Assembly: GCA_035651635.1 (NCBI GenBank)
Contig: DASRFK010000190.1
Span: 1-22,308, forward strand
Length of the DNA: 22,308 bases
Origin: JANXQE01 sp035651635
GTDB taxonomy: Bacteria > Verrucomicrobiota > Verrucomicrobiia > Limisphaerales > UBA8199
Direction of reading: 5' to 3'
Both the position numbers and the translations under genes were made by a program. The notes under the pieces are model-generated. The model was not told the origin of the DNA, made no database searches, and saw only the letters and a list, made by a program, of their open reading frames with translations. Positions 15,239-22,308 of this stretch are shown in pieces (position 1 is the first letter of the stretch; each line of letters opens with the position of its first letter).

Positions 15239-15268
15239 ATAGTAGCGGCTCGCACCAGACGAGTCCAA
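15239..15268 (-). promoter_or_regulatory. promoter candidate for the sensor kinase
   Basis: On the minus strand TTGGAC (15268-15263), 18 bases and TACTAT (15244-15239) predict a start near 15232, giving a leader of about 25 nt to ATG 15208. It would place the alternative TTG start (15268) outside the transcript. Confidence 0.3.
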
Positions 15269-15292
15269 GAGATTTGTTTTCTTAACTTTAAC

Positions 15293-15320
15293 TTGCCAAA
15301 GCGACTGGCATCCCTACCTT
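15293..15320 (+). promoter_or_regulatory. weak promoter candidate for the yajC-secDF run
   Basis: TTGCCA (15293-15298), 16 bases and TACCTT (15315-15320) precede yajC by about 20 bases, in the gap shared with the divergent sensor kinase. The -10 matches only 3 of 6, but the A/T-rich tract ahead of TTGCCA and the lack of anything better make this the likeliest position. Confidence 0.25.
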
Positions 15321-15339
15321 GATCGGCTCATTTATATCT

Positions 15340-15693
15340 ATGAATCTGCTGAACGTGGGAGTGCTGCTGGCGATGGGCCAGCCCACCACTCCCGGCACGC
15401 AACAAGATCCCAAAGCCCAGGCCCTTCAGATGATCCTGATGCTGGTGCTCATGGTGGTCATGTTCTATTTCGTGCTCATTCGTCCGCAGTCCAAGAAGGC
15501 CAAAGAACACGACGCACTGCTCAAAACTGTCAAAGCCGGTGATAAAGTAATCACTTCCGGCGGCGTCGTCGGCGTCGTCGTAACCGTAAAGGAAAAAACG
15601 CTTTCCATTCGCTCGGCGGATTCCAAATTCGAGGTTACCAAGGCTGCTATTACGGAGATCACCGAGCGCAGCGGCGCCTCCAGCGAAGCTTAG
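15340..15693 (+). CDS. yajC: preprotein translocase accessory subunit YajC
   Basis: A 117-residue small membrane protein of the SecDF-YajC complex, which binds the SecYEG channel and helps late steps of export. It has one membrane helix ('MILMLVLMVVMFYFVLIRPQ', about residues 32-51) ending in the hallmark FVLIRPQ..K, then a cytoplasmic SH3-like domain ('GDKVITSGGVVGVVVTV', 'FEVTKAAITEI'). Length is standard. ATG 15340 is chosen; the in-frame TTG 15319 adds seven residues and overlaps the presumed promoter. SecDF follows after 8 bases, so the two are almost certainly co-transcribed, as is usual. Confidence 0.93.
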   Translation: MNLLNVGVLLAMGQPTTPGTQQDPKAQALQMILMLVLMVVMFYFVLIRPQSKKAKEHDALLKTVKAGDKVITSGGVVGVVVTVKEKTLSIRSADSKFEVTKAAITEITERSGASSEA

Positions 15694-15701
15694 TTTGTCT
15701 C

Positions 15702-18188
15702 ATGAATCGAAATAATGTTTGGAGATTTGTTCTCGTACTGCTGGTCGTCCTGTGGTCTTTCTATGAATTGTACCCGCCCACCGGCCGAGACCTGGTGCAG
15801 CACTTCCGTCAGCGCGCCGTTAACACCCGCGACAGCGCTTTCTCCAACATTGTCGCCCGCGCCCAGGCGCTGGCCAAGGCCATGCCCGACAAGCCTTACG
15901 ACGATCTGCTCGAAGCGATCGGGACCAACGATATAACTCGGTACTTCCCCATGTTCGAGGCCAGGTCCGAGGCGAATCCAACCCCCTACATTCTCAAGCG
16001 CCTGCAACGCGAAGCCGCCGGACGCATCAAGCTCGGCCTCGATCTGCAGGGCGGCACCTCGTTCCTGGTGAAAATGGACGTGTCGAGCCTGACCAACGCG
16101 TCGGACACCAGCAGCGCCAGGAATCAGGCCATCGAGGTTCTGCGCAAACGCGTCGACAAATTCGGAGTGGCTGAGCCTCTGATCCAGCCGCAGGGCAGTG
16201 AAGAGATCCTGGTTCAGCTTCCCGGTTTGTCGGCCGACGACCAGGAGAACGCGGTCATCGCCATCAAAAAGCCCGCGTTCCTTGAATTCCGCCTGGTTCA
16301 CGAGGACAGCCGTAATTTAATCGAGCAGGGAACCACTACCTTGCCTGGTTACCAGTTGATGACCCACGTTAAGGTCCAGCCCAACGGCACCAAGCAGGTC
16401 GAAAAATACCTGGTCAAGAAACGCGCGGAAATGACCGGCGGCATCAAAGGCGCTTTTGTGACCCGGGACACTTTGGGCCGGCCTGAAATCTCCTTTACGC
16501 TGGACAGTGCCTCTGCCGAAACATTCGGCCGGATTACCACCGAAAATGTCGGACACCAGTTGGCGATTGTCCTGGACGGTGAATTGCAGACCGCACCGGT
16601 GATCAAATCAGCCATCACCGGGGGCAGCGGAGTCATCGAGGGCGATTATAACGAGCAGGAAGCCTTTGCCCTCCGGGCGGTGCTGGAAAATCCGCTGAGA
16701 ACACCGCTGAGCATTGAAGCCTCGCGTTTGGTGGATCCCACCCTGGGCAAGGATTCGATCCGGAGCGGCATCCGGGCGGCCGTGTATGGGACTTTGGCCG
16801 TTTCGGCGTTCATGCTGGTTTATTACATGATTGCCGGACTGGTGGCCAACATCGCCCTGATTGCCAACATCATCATTTTGATCGGCGTGATGTGCGCCTT
16901 TGGCACCACCTTTACTCTGCCGGGCATCGCTGGGTTGGTGCTCACGGTGGGTATGGCGGTCGATGCCAACGTTTTGATCTATGAACGAATCCGGGAAGAA
17001 TCCGCCAAAGGCAAGTCGTTGCGCGGCGCTCTGGCGGCCGGATATAGCCGCGCGTTCGGAACGATTTTTGATTCGCACGTCACGACGCTGATTTCCTCGC
17101 TCATTTTGTGGAAACTGGGCACGGGCTCCGTGCAGGGCTTCGGGGTATCGCTCACGATCGGTGTGCTGGCCAGTTTGTTCACCGCCCTGGTTGTGACCCG
17201 GATGATCTTTGACTTCCTCCTGGATCGGGGCTGGCTCAAGTCGATCCCCATGCTCCACATCATCCGGGCGGTCAAGCTCGATTTCATGAAACTGGCCAAA
17301 CCGGCCTTCATCACTTCCTGGGTCATCATTGCCATTGGTATCGCGGTTGGGTTTCACCGCGGCAAAAGCGCTTTCGGCCGCGATTTCATCGGCGGCGACA
17401 GTGTGACCTTTTCTTTCCAGCAGAAGGTCGATTCGGACAAGTTGCGTGGAAACCTGGGCGCCGCCGGAATCAAAGATCCGCTCATCCAGTACCAGCGCGA
17501 TCTCTCGACGGGCAAAGAGGTGTTGCGCGTGGATTCACTTCCCGGGACTGGCGACGTGGTGCGGAACGCGCTCGAGCACCTCGGCGCCGGCGGTTTCCAT
17601 GCCACCTCGCAGGAGCACGTCGGCGCGTCGGTCGGAAAGGACATTCAGGAATCAGCGATTATTGCCTCTCTGCTTTCTCTGTTCGGAATTCTCGTGTACG
17701 TGGCGTTCCGCTACGAGTTCTCTTTTGCGGTCGGCGCGGTTCTGGCCGTCATTCATGACGTTTTGATGACTATCGGCATTTATTACATGTCCGGCCGCGA
17801 GTTCAACGCCACCACGGTGGCCGCCGTTTTGACGATCATCGGTTTTTCGACCAACGACACCATCGTCATCTTCGATCGGATCCGCGAAGATCTGCGCTTG
17901 GGTATGCGTGGCACCTTCAAAGAGGTCATGAACCAGGCGCTCAATCAAACGCTGAGCCGGACCATCATCACCTCCGGCACGGTGTTCCTGGCGACGCTCT
18001 CGTTGTTTATCTTCGGGGGCGGCGAAATTAACGACTTCGCGTTCACCTTCCTCATCGGTATTATTACCGGCACCTATTCGAGCATCTATATCGCCAGCGC
18101 GCTGGTCCTGTGGTGGCACAAAGGACAGCGGCCGCAAATCGGGACCTCACCCGCTGCGGTGGAAAACGCCGCCGCCACGCGTGGCTGA
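15702..18188 (+). CDS. secDF: SecD-SecF fusion protein (protein export membrane protein)
   Basis: An 828-residue inner-membrane protein in which SecD and SecF are one chain. It uses the proton gradient to pull preproteins out on the periplasmic side. The SecD half begins with a membrane helix (about residues 8-22), 'GLDLQGG' (112-118), the periplasmic P1 region with 'LEFRLVHED' and 'LRAVLENPLRTPL', then six helices including 'GMAVDANVLIYERIREE' (from 417; D421 of the D4 motif). The SecF half starts at about residue 515 with 'GRDFIGGDS' in place of the usual GIDFTGG, then 'HDVLMTIGIYY' and 'GFSTNDTIVIFDRIRED'. Fused SecDF is common in Bacteroidetes, Firmicutes and the PVC group. Total length is typical. 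TerC follows after 29 bases. Confidence 0.95.
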   Translation: MNRNNVWRFVLVLLVVLWSFYELYPPTGRDLVQHFRQRAVNTRDSAFSNIVARAQALAKAMPDKPYDDLLEAIGTNDITRYFPMFEARSEANPTPYILKRLQREAAGRIKLGLDLQGGTSFLVKMDVSSLTNASDTSSARNQAIEVLRKRVDKFGVAEPLIQPQGSEEILVQLPGLSADDQENAVIAIKKPAFLEFRLVHEDSRNLIEQGTTTLPGYQLMTHVKVQPNGTKQVEKYLVKKRAEMTGGIKGAFVTRDTLGRPEISFTLDSASAETFGRITTENVGHQLAIVLDGELQTAPVIKSAITGGSGVIEGDYNEQEAFALRAVLENPLRTPLSIEASRLVDPTLGKDSIRSGIRAAVYGTLAVSAFMLVYYMIAGLVANIALIANIIILIGVMCAFGTTFTLPGIAGLVLTVGMAVDANVLIYERIREESAKGKSLRGALAAGYSRAFGTIFDSHVTTLISSLILWKLGTGSVQGFGVSLTIGVLASLFTALVVTRMIFDFLLDRGWLKSIPMLHIIRAVKLDFMKLAKPAFITSWVIIAIGIAVGFHRGKSAFGRDFIGGDSVTFSFQQKVDSDKLRGNLGAAGIKDPLIQYQRDLSTGKEVLRVDSLPGTGDVVRNALEHLGAGGFHATSQEHVGASVGKDIQESAIIASLLSLFGILVYVAFRYEFSFAVGAVLAVIHDVLMTIGIYYMSGREFNATTVAAVLTIIGFSTNDTIVIFDRIREDLRLGMRGTFKEVMNQALNQTLSRTIITSGTVFLATLSLFIFGGGEINDFAFTFLIGIITGTYSSIYIASALVLWWHKGQRPQIGTSPAAVENAAATRG

Positions 18189-18217
18189 GCGGTTATCTAT
18201 GAATAAGCACGCCTAAG

Positions 18218-19249
18218 ATGCTTGCGCTCGTCGCAATCACCTGGTGGCACTGGCTCGGTTTCATTTGCTGCATCCTGATTTTCCTGGGGCTGGACCTGGG
18301 GTTTTTCCACCGCAGCGCGCACAAAGTCGGGTTCCGCGAGTCGCTGAGCTGGACCGCGGTTTGGGTCTGTCTGGCACTCTTATTTGCGCTTGGCCTTAAG
18401 TCCCTCCGTGGGCCAAAGGAATCACTGCAATTTCTGACCGGCTATTTCATCGAGCTTTCTCTCTCGATGGACAATGTCTTCGTGATCGCCTTGATCTTCA
18501 GTCATTTTGCAATTCCGTCGCGGTATCAGCATCGGGTGCTCTACTGGGGAGTCCTGGGGGCGTTAATTATGCGAGGCACCTTAATCGGCGTCAGCATCGA
18601 GATCATTTCGTGGCTCGATTGGGTGTTGTACGTTCTCGGAGCCTTGCTGGTCTTCAGCGGCTTGAGAATGCTTCTGGCCAGGTCCGAGATGGACCCGGAG
18701 AAAAGCCGTGTCCTCAGGTGGGCTCGCAAGGTTTACCCGGTCTCTCCTAACCTGGATGGACAGAATTTCACCACTTTCTTCCAGGGCCGACGCGCACTGA
18801 CACCATTGGCTTTGGTGCTCTTGCTGGTTGAAACAAGCGACCTGGTGTTCGCCCTGGATTCGATCCCCGCCATATTTGCGGTGACGACCAAACCATTCAT
18901 CGTATTTACCTCCAACGTTTTTGCCATTCTTGGGCTGCGTTCTTTGTATTTCGTGCTGGCCGGCGCGATCCGCTATTTCCGCTTTCTTAAGTTCGGTTTG
19001 TCCATCGTCCTGGTATTCATCGGTGTCAAAATGCTTCTCGATCCCCATGACAACACGCCCAAATGGTTCCAGGTCGATATTTCAACCTCCATTTCTCTGC
19101 TGGTCGTAGCGGGGATCATTTTGATCTCCATCCTCGCTTCGCTGGTTGCTGCCTGGCGCGATAAAAGAGCTGCCGGATCGGTTGCCGAAGCGCAGGATAA
19201 CAAAAGCAGTCCACCGGCGGACGCGGCCGGTAAACCGAAGATCGATTGA
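18218..19249 (+). CDS. TerC/Alx-family integral membrane protein
   Basis: A 343-residue protein with about nine hydrophobic helices. Family marks are 'LDLGFF' in the first helix, 'ELSLSMDNVFVIALIFSHF' (D85), 'ETSDLVFALDSIPAIFAVTTKPFIVFTSNVFAILGLRSLYF' spread around D208 and D214, and a basic C-terminal tail. The acidic residues within the helices are thought to bind metal. Members are tied to Mn2+ efflux (Alx, MntY/TerC) and, in Bacillus, to metallation of exported enzymes during Sec secretion. That makes the location directly behind secDF meaningful, although a functional coupling here is inference. The 29-base gap leaves no space for the yybP-ykoY Mn riboswitch that often precedes such genes, so control is probably through the operon. 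No Shine-Dalgarno sequence is evident. Confidence 0.9.
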   Translation: MLALVAITWWHWLGFICCILIFLGLDLGFFHRSAHKVGFRESLSWTAVWVCLALLFALGLKSLRGPKESLQFLTGYFIELSLSMDNVFVIALIFSHFAIPSRYQHRVLYWGVLGALIMRGTLIGVSIEIISWLDWVLYVLGALLVFSGLRMLLARSEMDPEKSRVLRWARKVYPVSPNLDGQNFTTFFQGRRALTPLALVLLLVETSDLVFALDSIPAIFAVTTKPFIVFTSNVFAILGLRSLYFVLAGAIRYFRFLKFGLSIVLVFIGVKMLLDPHDNTPKWFQVDISTSISLLVVAGIILISILASLVAAWRDKRAAGSVAEAQDNKSSPPADAAGKPKID

Positions 19250-19261
19250 GCCGTCCAGTCC

Positions 19262-21085
19262 ATGAAATACCGATGGGTCCCCATGCCGTCGCAGCCACTC
19301 TTGGCCGCCCAACTGGCCCGGCATTGCCAAGTCCCACTGCTACTGGCGCAATGCCTGATTAATCGGCAACTCGACGATCCTCAGCTCGTCGGCGCCTTCC
19401 TCGAGCCGCGGCTGCGTAACCTGGCCGATCCATTTCTGTTGCCCGATATGCCTCTAGCGGTCGACCGCCTCTTACTGGCACGGGAACGCGATGAACTGGT
19501 TGTCATTTTCGGAGATTATGATGTCGATGGAGTAAGCTCGACCGCGCTGTTACTGCTCTTCCTGCGAGGCCTGGGTTGGCGGGTCGAGTATTATTTGCCG
19601 CAAAGATTGAGTGAAGGCTATGGCCTGACTTTGGACTCGGCCGAACGCTGTTTGAGTAAAACGCCGGCTCAAGTACTGCTCGCGGTTGATTGTGGATCCA
19701 GTGCTGTCGATTGTATTCAGACACTGCGCCAGCGCGGTGTGGACGTTTTAGTTTTGGACCATCACCAGGTGTCGTTCCCGGCGCCGCCGGCGCTGGCGCT
19801 GGTAAACCCTCAGGCGCACCAGGGTCCGCCTGAATCCGCTTTCAGTAACGATCCGAACATCAGTTCGACAGGCCTGTGGGCTTCCATTGCGTCAGGCGCG
19901 TCCAAAAAGATCCCTTTCGCCGAGCTCTGTTCGGTGGGCCTGGCTTTTAAGCTCGCCCACGCTGTGCTCAAGCGTGCCCGGGAAGCCGATCTCACCTGGG
20001 CCTCGGAATATGATTTGCGGCCTTTGCTCGATCTGGTCGCCTTGGGGACCATTGCGGACCTGGTCCCGCTCACCGGGGAGAATCGGATCCTGGTTACCGC
20101 TGGATTGGACCGCCTGAATCGCACAACCCGGCCGGGCCTGATTGCGTTAAAGGCCGTCGCCCGGTCGCCCGCGCCGCTGACCGTTTATGAAGTCGGATTT
20201 CAATTGGCGCCGCGGCTGAACGCCGCCGGGCGCCTCGAGACGGCCGAGGACGCTCTGCGGCTGCTGCTGGCCGAGAACGCTGAGGAGGCTCAGGCCCGGG
20301 CGCTCGCTTTGGACGCGCAGAATCGTGAACGGCAGCGAATTGAGCGTGCCATGGCCGACGAAGCCGTCCGCCAGGTGCATTCACGGTTCAAACCGGACGA
20401 GGATTTTGTCATTGTCGAGGGACACACGCTTTGGCATGTAGGGGTAGTGGGCATTGTCGCGTCGCGCGTGCTGCGGCAGTTCAACCGACCCACTGTCATT
20501 GTCGGCGGCGATGGTGGGGAATGGCGCGGGTCCGGCCGCAGTGTGGCCGGATTCGATCTGGCCGCCGCTTTGGGCCTATGCGCGGATTTACTCGTCCGGC
20601 ATGGCGGTCATGCCATGGCTGCAGGGCTGACGATTCATCGCGATAACCTCGATGCCTTCCGCTCGCGGCTCAATCAAGTCGCGCGGCGCGGTTTAACCCT
20701 GGACCAACTCTGCCCGTCATTGCGCCTGGACGCGGAGGTGACTTTAGGCGAAGTCTCTTTGGAAGCGTTGGCCTACCTGACCCGGCTCGATCCGACCGGA
20801 CAGGCTAATCCCCCAGTCCACCTGTTTGTCAGAGACGTTCGGCACCAACGTCCCTTGCAGCGTGTCGGTGCTGAGAAACAACACGTCAAGATGTGGGTGA
20901 CCGATGGCGCCCTGACGCGCGAGGCGGTTTGGTGGGGAGCCGGCAATGAATCGCTGCCGGTCGGCCGCTACGACCTGGCTTTCACTCCACAGCTCAATCA
21001 CTTCAATGGCAGCCATTGTGTGCAACTAAAAGTGCTCGACTGGCGGCCAACTCAGTCCGGCCCTGCGCCCTGCAAGCAAATGTGA
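19262..21085 (+). CDS. recJ: single-stranded-DNA-specific exonuclease RecJ
   Basis: A 607-residue 5'-3' ssDNA exonuclease acting in recombination and mismatch or base-excision repair. The DHH core has GDYDVDG (84-90), DCGSS, DHHQV (166-170) and LVALGTIADLVPL. The DHHA1 half has 'GVVGIVASRV' and 'GSGRSVAGFDL...HGGHAMAAG'. An OB-type C-terminal domain ends 'FNGSHCVQLKVLDW'. All metal ligands appear intact. A stretch at about residues 184-213 (from 'HQGPPESAF' to 'GASKK') interrupts the usual 'NP....Y.F.ELCGVGVAFKL' link and looks like a lineage-specific insertion. It begins 12 bases after terC, the fourth gene of the run. ATG 19262 is used; ATG 19283 is also possible. Confidence 0.95.
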   Translation: MKYRWVPMPSQPLLAAQLARHCQVPLLLAQCLINRQLDDPQLVGAFLEPRLRNLADPFLLPDMPLAVDRLLLARERDELVVIFGDYDVDGVSSTALLLLFLRGLGWRVEYYLPQRLSEGYGLTLDSAERCLSKTPAQVLLAVDCGSSAVDCIQTLRQRGVDVLVLDHHQVSFPAPPALALVNPQAHQGPPESAFSNDPNISSTGLWASIASGASKKIPFAELCSVGLAFKLAHAVLKRAREADLTWASEYDLRPLLDLVALGTIADLVPLTGENRILVTAGLDRLNRTTRPGLIALKAVARSPAPLTVYEVGFQLAPRLNAAGRLETAEDALRLLLAENAEEAQARALALDAQNRERQRIERAMADEAVRQVHSRFKPDEDFVIVEGHTLWHVGVVGIVASRVLRQFNRPTVIVGGDGGEWRGSGRSVAGFDLAAALGLCADLLVRHGGHAMAAGLTIHRDNLDAFRSRLNQVARRGLTLDQLCPSLRLDAEVTLGEVSLEALAYLTRLDPTGQANPPVHLFVRDVRHQRPLQRVGAEKQHVKMWVTDGALTREAVWWGAGNESLPVGRYDLAFTPQLNHFNGSHCVQLKVLDWRPTQSGPAPCKQM

Positions 21086-21134
21086 TCCTTTGACGCCGTC
21101 GAACTTGGGTTCCAGATGAGCTTTGTCCACTGGC

Positions 21135-21181
21135 ATCAGCTCCCATCTTAGCGTAGTTTCTTGCTACAAACGGGAGCTGAT
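21135..21181. repeat. perfect 10-bp inverted repeat upstream of a lipoprotein gene
   Basis: ATCAGCTCCC (21135-21144) and GGGAGCTGAT (21172-21181) are exact reverse complements around a 27-base loop. The loop has its own small stem (GTAG 21153-21156 with CTAC 21164-21167). No T run follows on either strand, so it is not a standard intrinsic terminator. It ends 11 bases before the strong ribosome site of the lipoprotein gene and follows recJ by about 50 bases. Confidence 0.6.
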
Positions 21182-21205
21182 TGAACAGGAACAAGGGAGG
21201 AAACT

Positions 21206-21706
21206 ATGCGAAAAGTCTGTTTTCTTCTTTTGCTGATGGCCGCTGGTTGCGCGACGCCCTATCGGCCCATGCGGTCCGGCGCAGGGTTTGCCGATGAACA
21301 AACTGCGCCCGACCAGTTCTGGGTGAGCTTTCAAGGCAATGGCCATAATACTTCCGAGCAAGTGAATGATTTTGCCCTGCTTCGGTCAGCGCAAGTGACC
21401 CTGGAACACGGTTTCCGTTACTTTGCCGTTCTCGCTGTCACCAATACCAGTTCCGCGCGGCCGTACGTGGCGCGCCAGCAATTTTACAGTGATTATCCCC
21501 CCAACCTGGGCCTACCTCCTCCGACGCCGGGGGGAATCGACCCGTATCGATTCGGGTACATTGTCGAGTATGACCAACCCGAGATCTACTTCCGTCCCGG
21601 AACGCGTTTTGTCATTCAGTGTTTCAAGACGGAGCCGGACCATCCGTTTACCTACGCCGCCGCCGCATTGGAGCAGTCGCTTAAGCGCAAATATAAGCTT
21701 CGATAG
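21206..21706 (+). CDS. small lipoprotein (CC0125/CC1285-like)
   Basis: A 166-residue lipoprotein with a strong ribosome site (GGGAGG, 5 bases before ATG). The signal 'MRKVCFLLLLMAAGC' places the lipidated cysteine at residue 15. The mature part begins 'ATPYRPM..GAGFADEQTAPDQFWVSFQGNG', followed by 'VNDFALLRSAQVTLEHGFRYFAVL'. This resembles the CC0125/CC1285 lipoprotein pattern (exposed beta strand with 'GN', then an 'LLRAAELTLE.G' helix). The function of that group is unknown. The end carries a basic tail (SLKRKYKLR). It is probably envelope-located. The inverted repeat just upstream may structure its leader or terminate the recJ transcript. Confidence 0.75.
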   Translation: MRKVCFLLLLMAAGCATPYRPMRSGAGFADEQTAPDQFWVSFQGNGHNTSEQVNDFALLRSAQVTLEHGFRYFAVLAVTNTSSARPYVARQQFYSDYPPNLGLPPPTPGGIDPYRFGYIVEYDQPEIYFRPGTRFVIQCFKTEPDHPFTYAAAALEQSLKRKYKLR

Positions 21707-21819
21707 TGTGGACTCGGTGTCGCTTTCCGATTTCCAGAATCCGCTTGCCTTTTACCCGGGCGCTAATAGCTTGTTGTCATCATCACCATTTTGAACTGTC
21801 CAATTGGCAGTCACCGCGC

Positions 21820-21848
21820 TGGGAACGGTGCGTACGCACCACTGTAAT
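21820..21848 (+). promoter_or_regulatory. promoter with a perfect 14-bp palindrome between its boxes
   Basis: GGTGCGTACGCACC (21827-21840) is a perfect palindrome. It fills the 17-base spacer between a weak -35 (TGGGAA, 21820-21825) and a good -10 (TGTAAT, 21843-21848, 5 of 6). The predicted start falls at about 21855, on the ATG of the Ser/Gly-rich gene, so the transcript may be leaderless. The palindrome position suits an operator, but no regulator is adjacent. Confidence 0.35.
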
Positions 21849-21854
21849 GTACCT

Positions 21855-22308
21855 ATGAGCGTTCTATGGTCTCCTGGCGCATCCGGAGGTGGCGCATCCG
21901 GAAGTGGCTCATCCGGAAGTGGCTCATCCAATCCATCTTCACAAGATCAGTGGCTGCAGGATCTCGGCGTATCACCCGATAGCTTTAATTGCGGCCAGGC
22001 TTCCGGCGGTGGTTCTGGTGCCGGTTCCAGCGGCAGTTCCCACGGATCCGCCAGTACCAGTTCCCGAGGTTCTACCAGTTCGACGGGTTCAGCTAGTTCC
22101 TATGGTTCGGCCGGCTCACAAGGCTCGGATAGTTCGCAGGCCTCTGAGAGCTCCCAAGCTTCCAGCGCCTCAGGGGGTTCTTCGGCTGGCTCCAGTAGTT
22201 CGGGCGGCTCCAGTACTTCGGGTGGCTCCAGTAGTTCGGGTGGCTCCAGCAGTTCGGGTGGCTCCAGCAGTTCGGGTGGCTCCAGCAGTTCGGGTGGCTC
22301 CAGCAGTT
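21855..22308 (+). CDS. Ser/Gly-rich repeat protein, 3' end outside window
   Basis: The frame opens with ATG 21855 and stays open to the window edge (151 codons). After 'MSVLWSPGASGGG' come five-residue repeats (ASGSG/SSGSG type), then one non-repetitive stretch, 'QDQWLQDLGVSPDSFNCGQ', with the only cysteine. Next is a long Ser-rich region with varied partners (S-T, S-Y, S-Q, S-E), ending in strict SSGGSS hexapeptides. There is no signal peptide or membrane span in the visible part. Ser/Gly repeats of this kind act as flexible stalks or glycan carriers in adhesins and in spacer segments, but the absence of a signal at this end makes the location unclear. An alternative upstream start (TTG 21804) is possible. 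No family recognised. Confidence 0.5.
   Translation, partial: MSVLWSPGASGGGASGSGSSGSGSSNPSSQDQWLQDLGVSPDSFNCGQASGGGSGAGSSGSSHGSASTSSRGSTSSTGSASSYGSAGSQGSDSSQASESSQASSASGGSSAGSSSSGGSSTSGGSSSSGGSSSSGGSSSSGGSSSSGGSSS
21876..21929. repeat. 15-bp tandem repeat, about 3.6 copies
   Basis: Units of the form GGC-KCA-TCC-GGA-RGT start at 21876, 21891, 21906 and 21921 (the last incomplete). They encode the first G-A/S-S-G-G/S repeats of the Ser/Gly-rich protein and differ at only one or two positions. Confidence 0.85.
22188..22308. repeat. 18-bp tandem repeat running off the window, at least 6.7 copies
   Basis: Units start at 22188, 22206, 22224, 22242, 22260, 22278 and 22296, each of the form GGCTCCAGYAGTTCGGGY and encoding G-S-S-S-S-G in register. 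The three full units from 22242 on are identical, and the earlier ones carry single changes. This points to recent expansion towards the right. Confidence 0.95.

Noticed and set aside
15209..15268. TTG start giving 20 extra residues on the sensor kinase
   Set aside because: The candidate -10 box lies inside this stretch and the first membrane helix is already complete from ATG 15208.
16608..17357. 249-codon minus-strand frame
   Set aside because: Antisense to secDF, rich in His/Gln/Arg as expected from a shadow of membrane-protein codons.
18189..18217. Possible yybP-ykoY (Mn) riboswitch before the TerC gene
   Set aside because: Only 29 bases separate secDF from terC, far too short for the riboswitch, and no such fold is visible.
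21876..22308. CRISPR-like array
   Set aside because: The units are contiguous 15-bp and 18-bp coding repeats with no spacers.

Overview
The window looks like a chromosomal segment of a GC-rich Verrucomicrobium-type bacterium (PVC group), probably near the Pedosphaera/Limisphaerales lineages. The pointers are two proteins ending in the verrucomicrobial 'FYR(A/V)' C-terminal module (left-edge fragment and the beta-propeller protein), a Tat-exported Gfo/Idh/MocA oxidoreductase, a fused SecDF, and several short secreted proteins or lipoproteins of unknown function. This assignment is inferred from protein style; no rRNA or other phylogenetic marker is present.

Left region (1-1256): the 3' end of a large secreted protein is followed by what looks like a decaying integron segment. 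Two attC-like imperfect inverted repeats (321-413 and 767-856) flank a cassette-sized unit carrying a DUF4926 gene with its own promoter. A wrecked N-terminus of an integron-type tyrosine recombinase lies on the minus strand at about 950-1101. Next comes rnhB (minus), whose RNase HII has the normally conserved GRG motif changed to GIG.

Middle-left (2089-6048): a membrane-anchored coiled-coil/TPR protein, a secreted protein overlapping it tail to tail, a PEGA-like lipoprotein, an orphan YopX-like protein, an exported histidine-phosphatase-like protein and a 71-residue conserved-looking protein.

Middle (6091-12679): a secreted 730-residue beta-propeller protein with about 13 YCF48/BNR-like blades, a bicistron of a polyphosphate-glucokinase-like ROK kinase and a HAD-IIB phosphatase, a Tat-exported Gfo/Idh/MocA oxidoreductase, and a RarD/EamA permease that overlaps it by 4 bases tail to tail.

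Right (12848-22308): a membrane hybrid sensor kinase (HAMP-GAF-PAS-HisKA-HATPase-REC) is divergent from a tight plus-strand run yajC-secDF-terC-recJ. The run couples preprotein-translocase accessory subunits with a TerC-type membrane protein and the RecJ exonuclease. A small lipoprotein follows behind a strong inverted repeat. The window ends inside a Ser/Gly-rich repeat protein encoded by 15-bp and 18-bp tandem repeats, with a perfect 14-bp palindrome in its promoter region.

No rRNA, tRNA, CRISPR array, intact insertion sequence or riboswitch was recognised. Several start codons are uncertain, and the alternatives are given in the entries.
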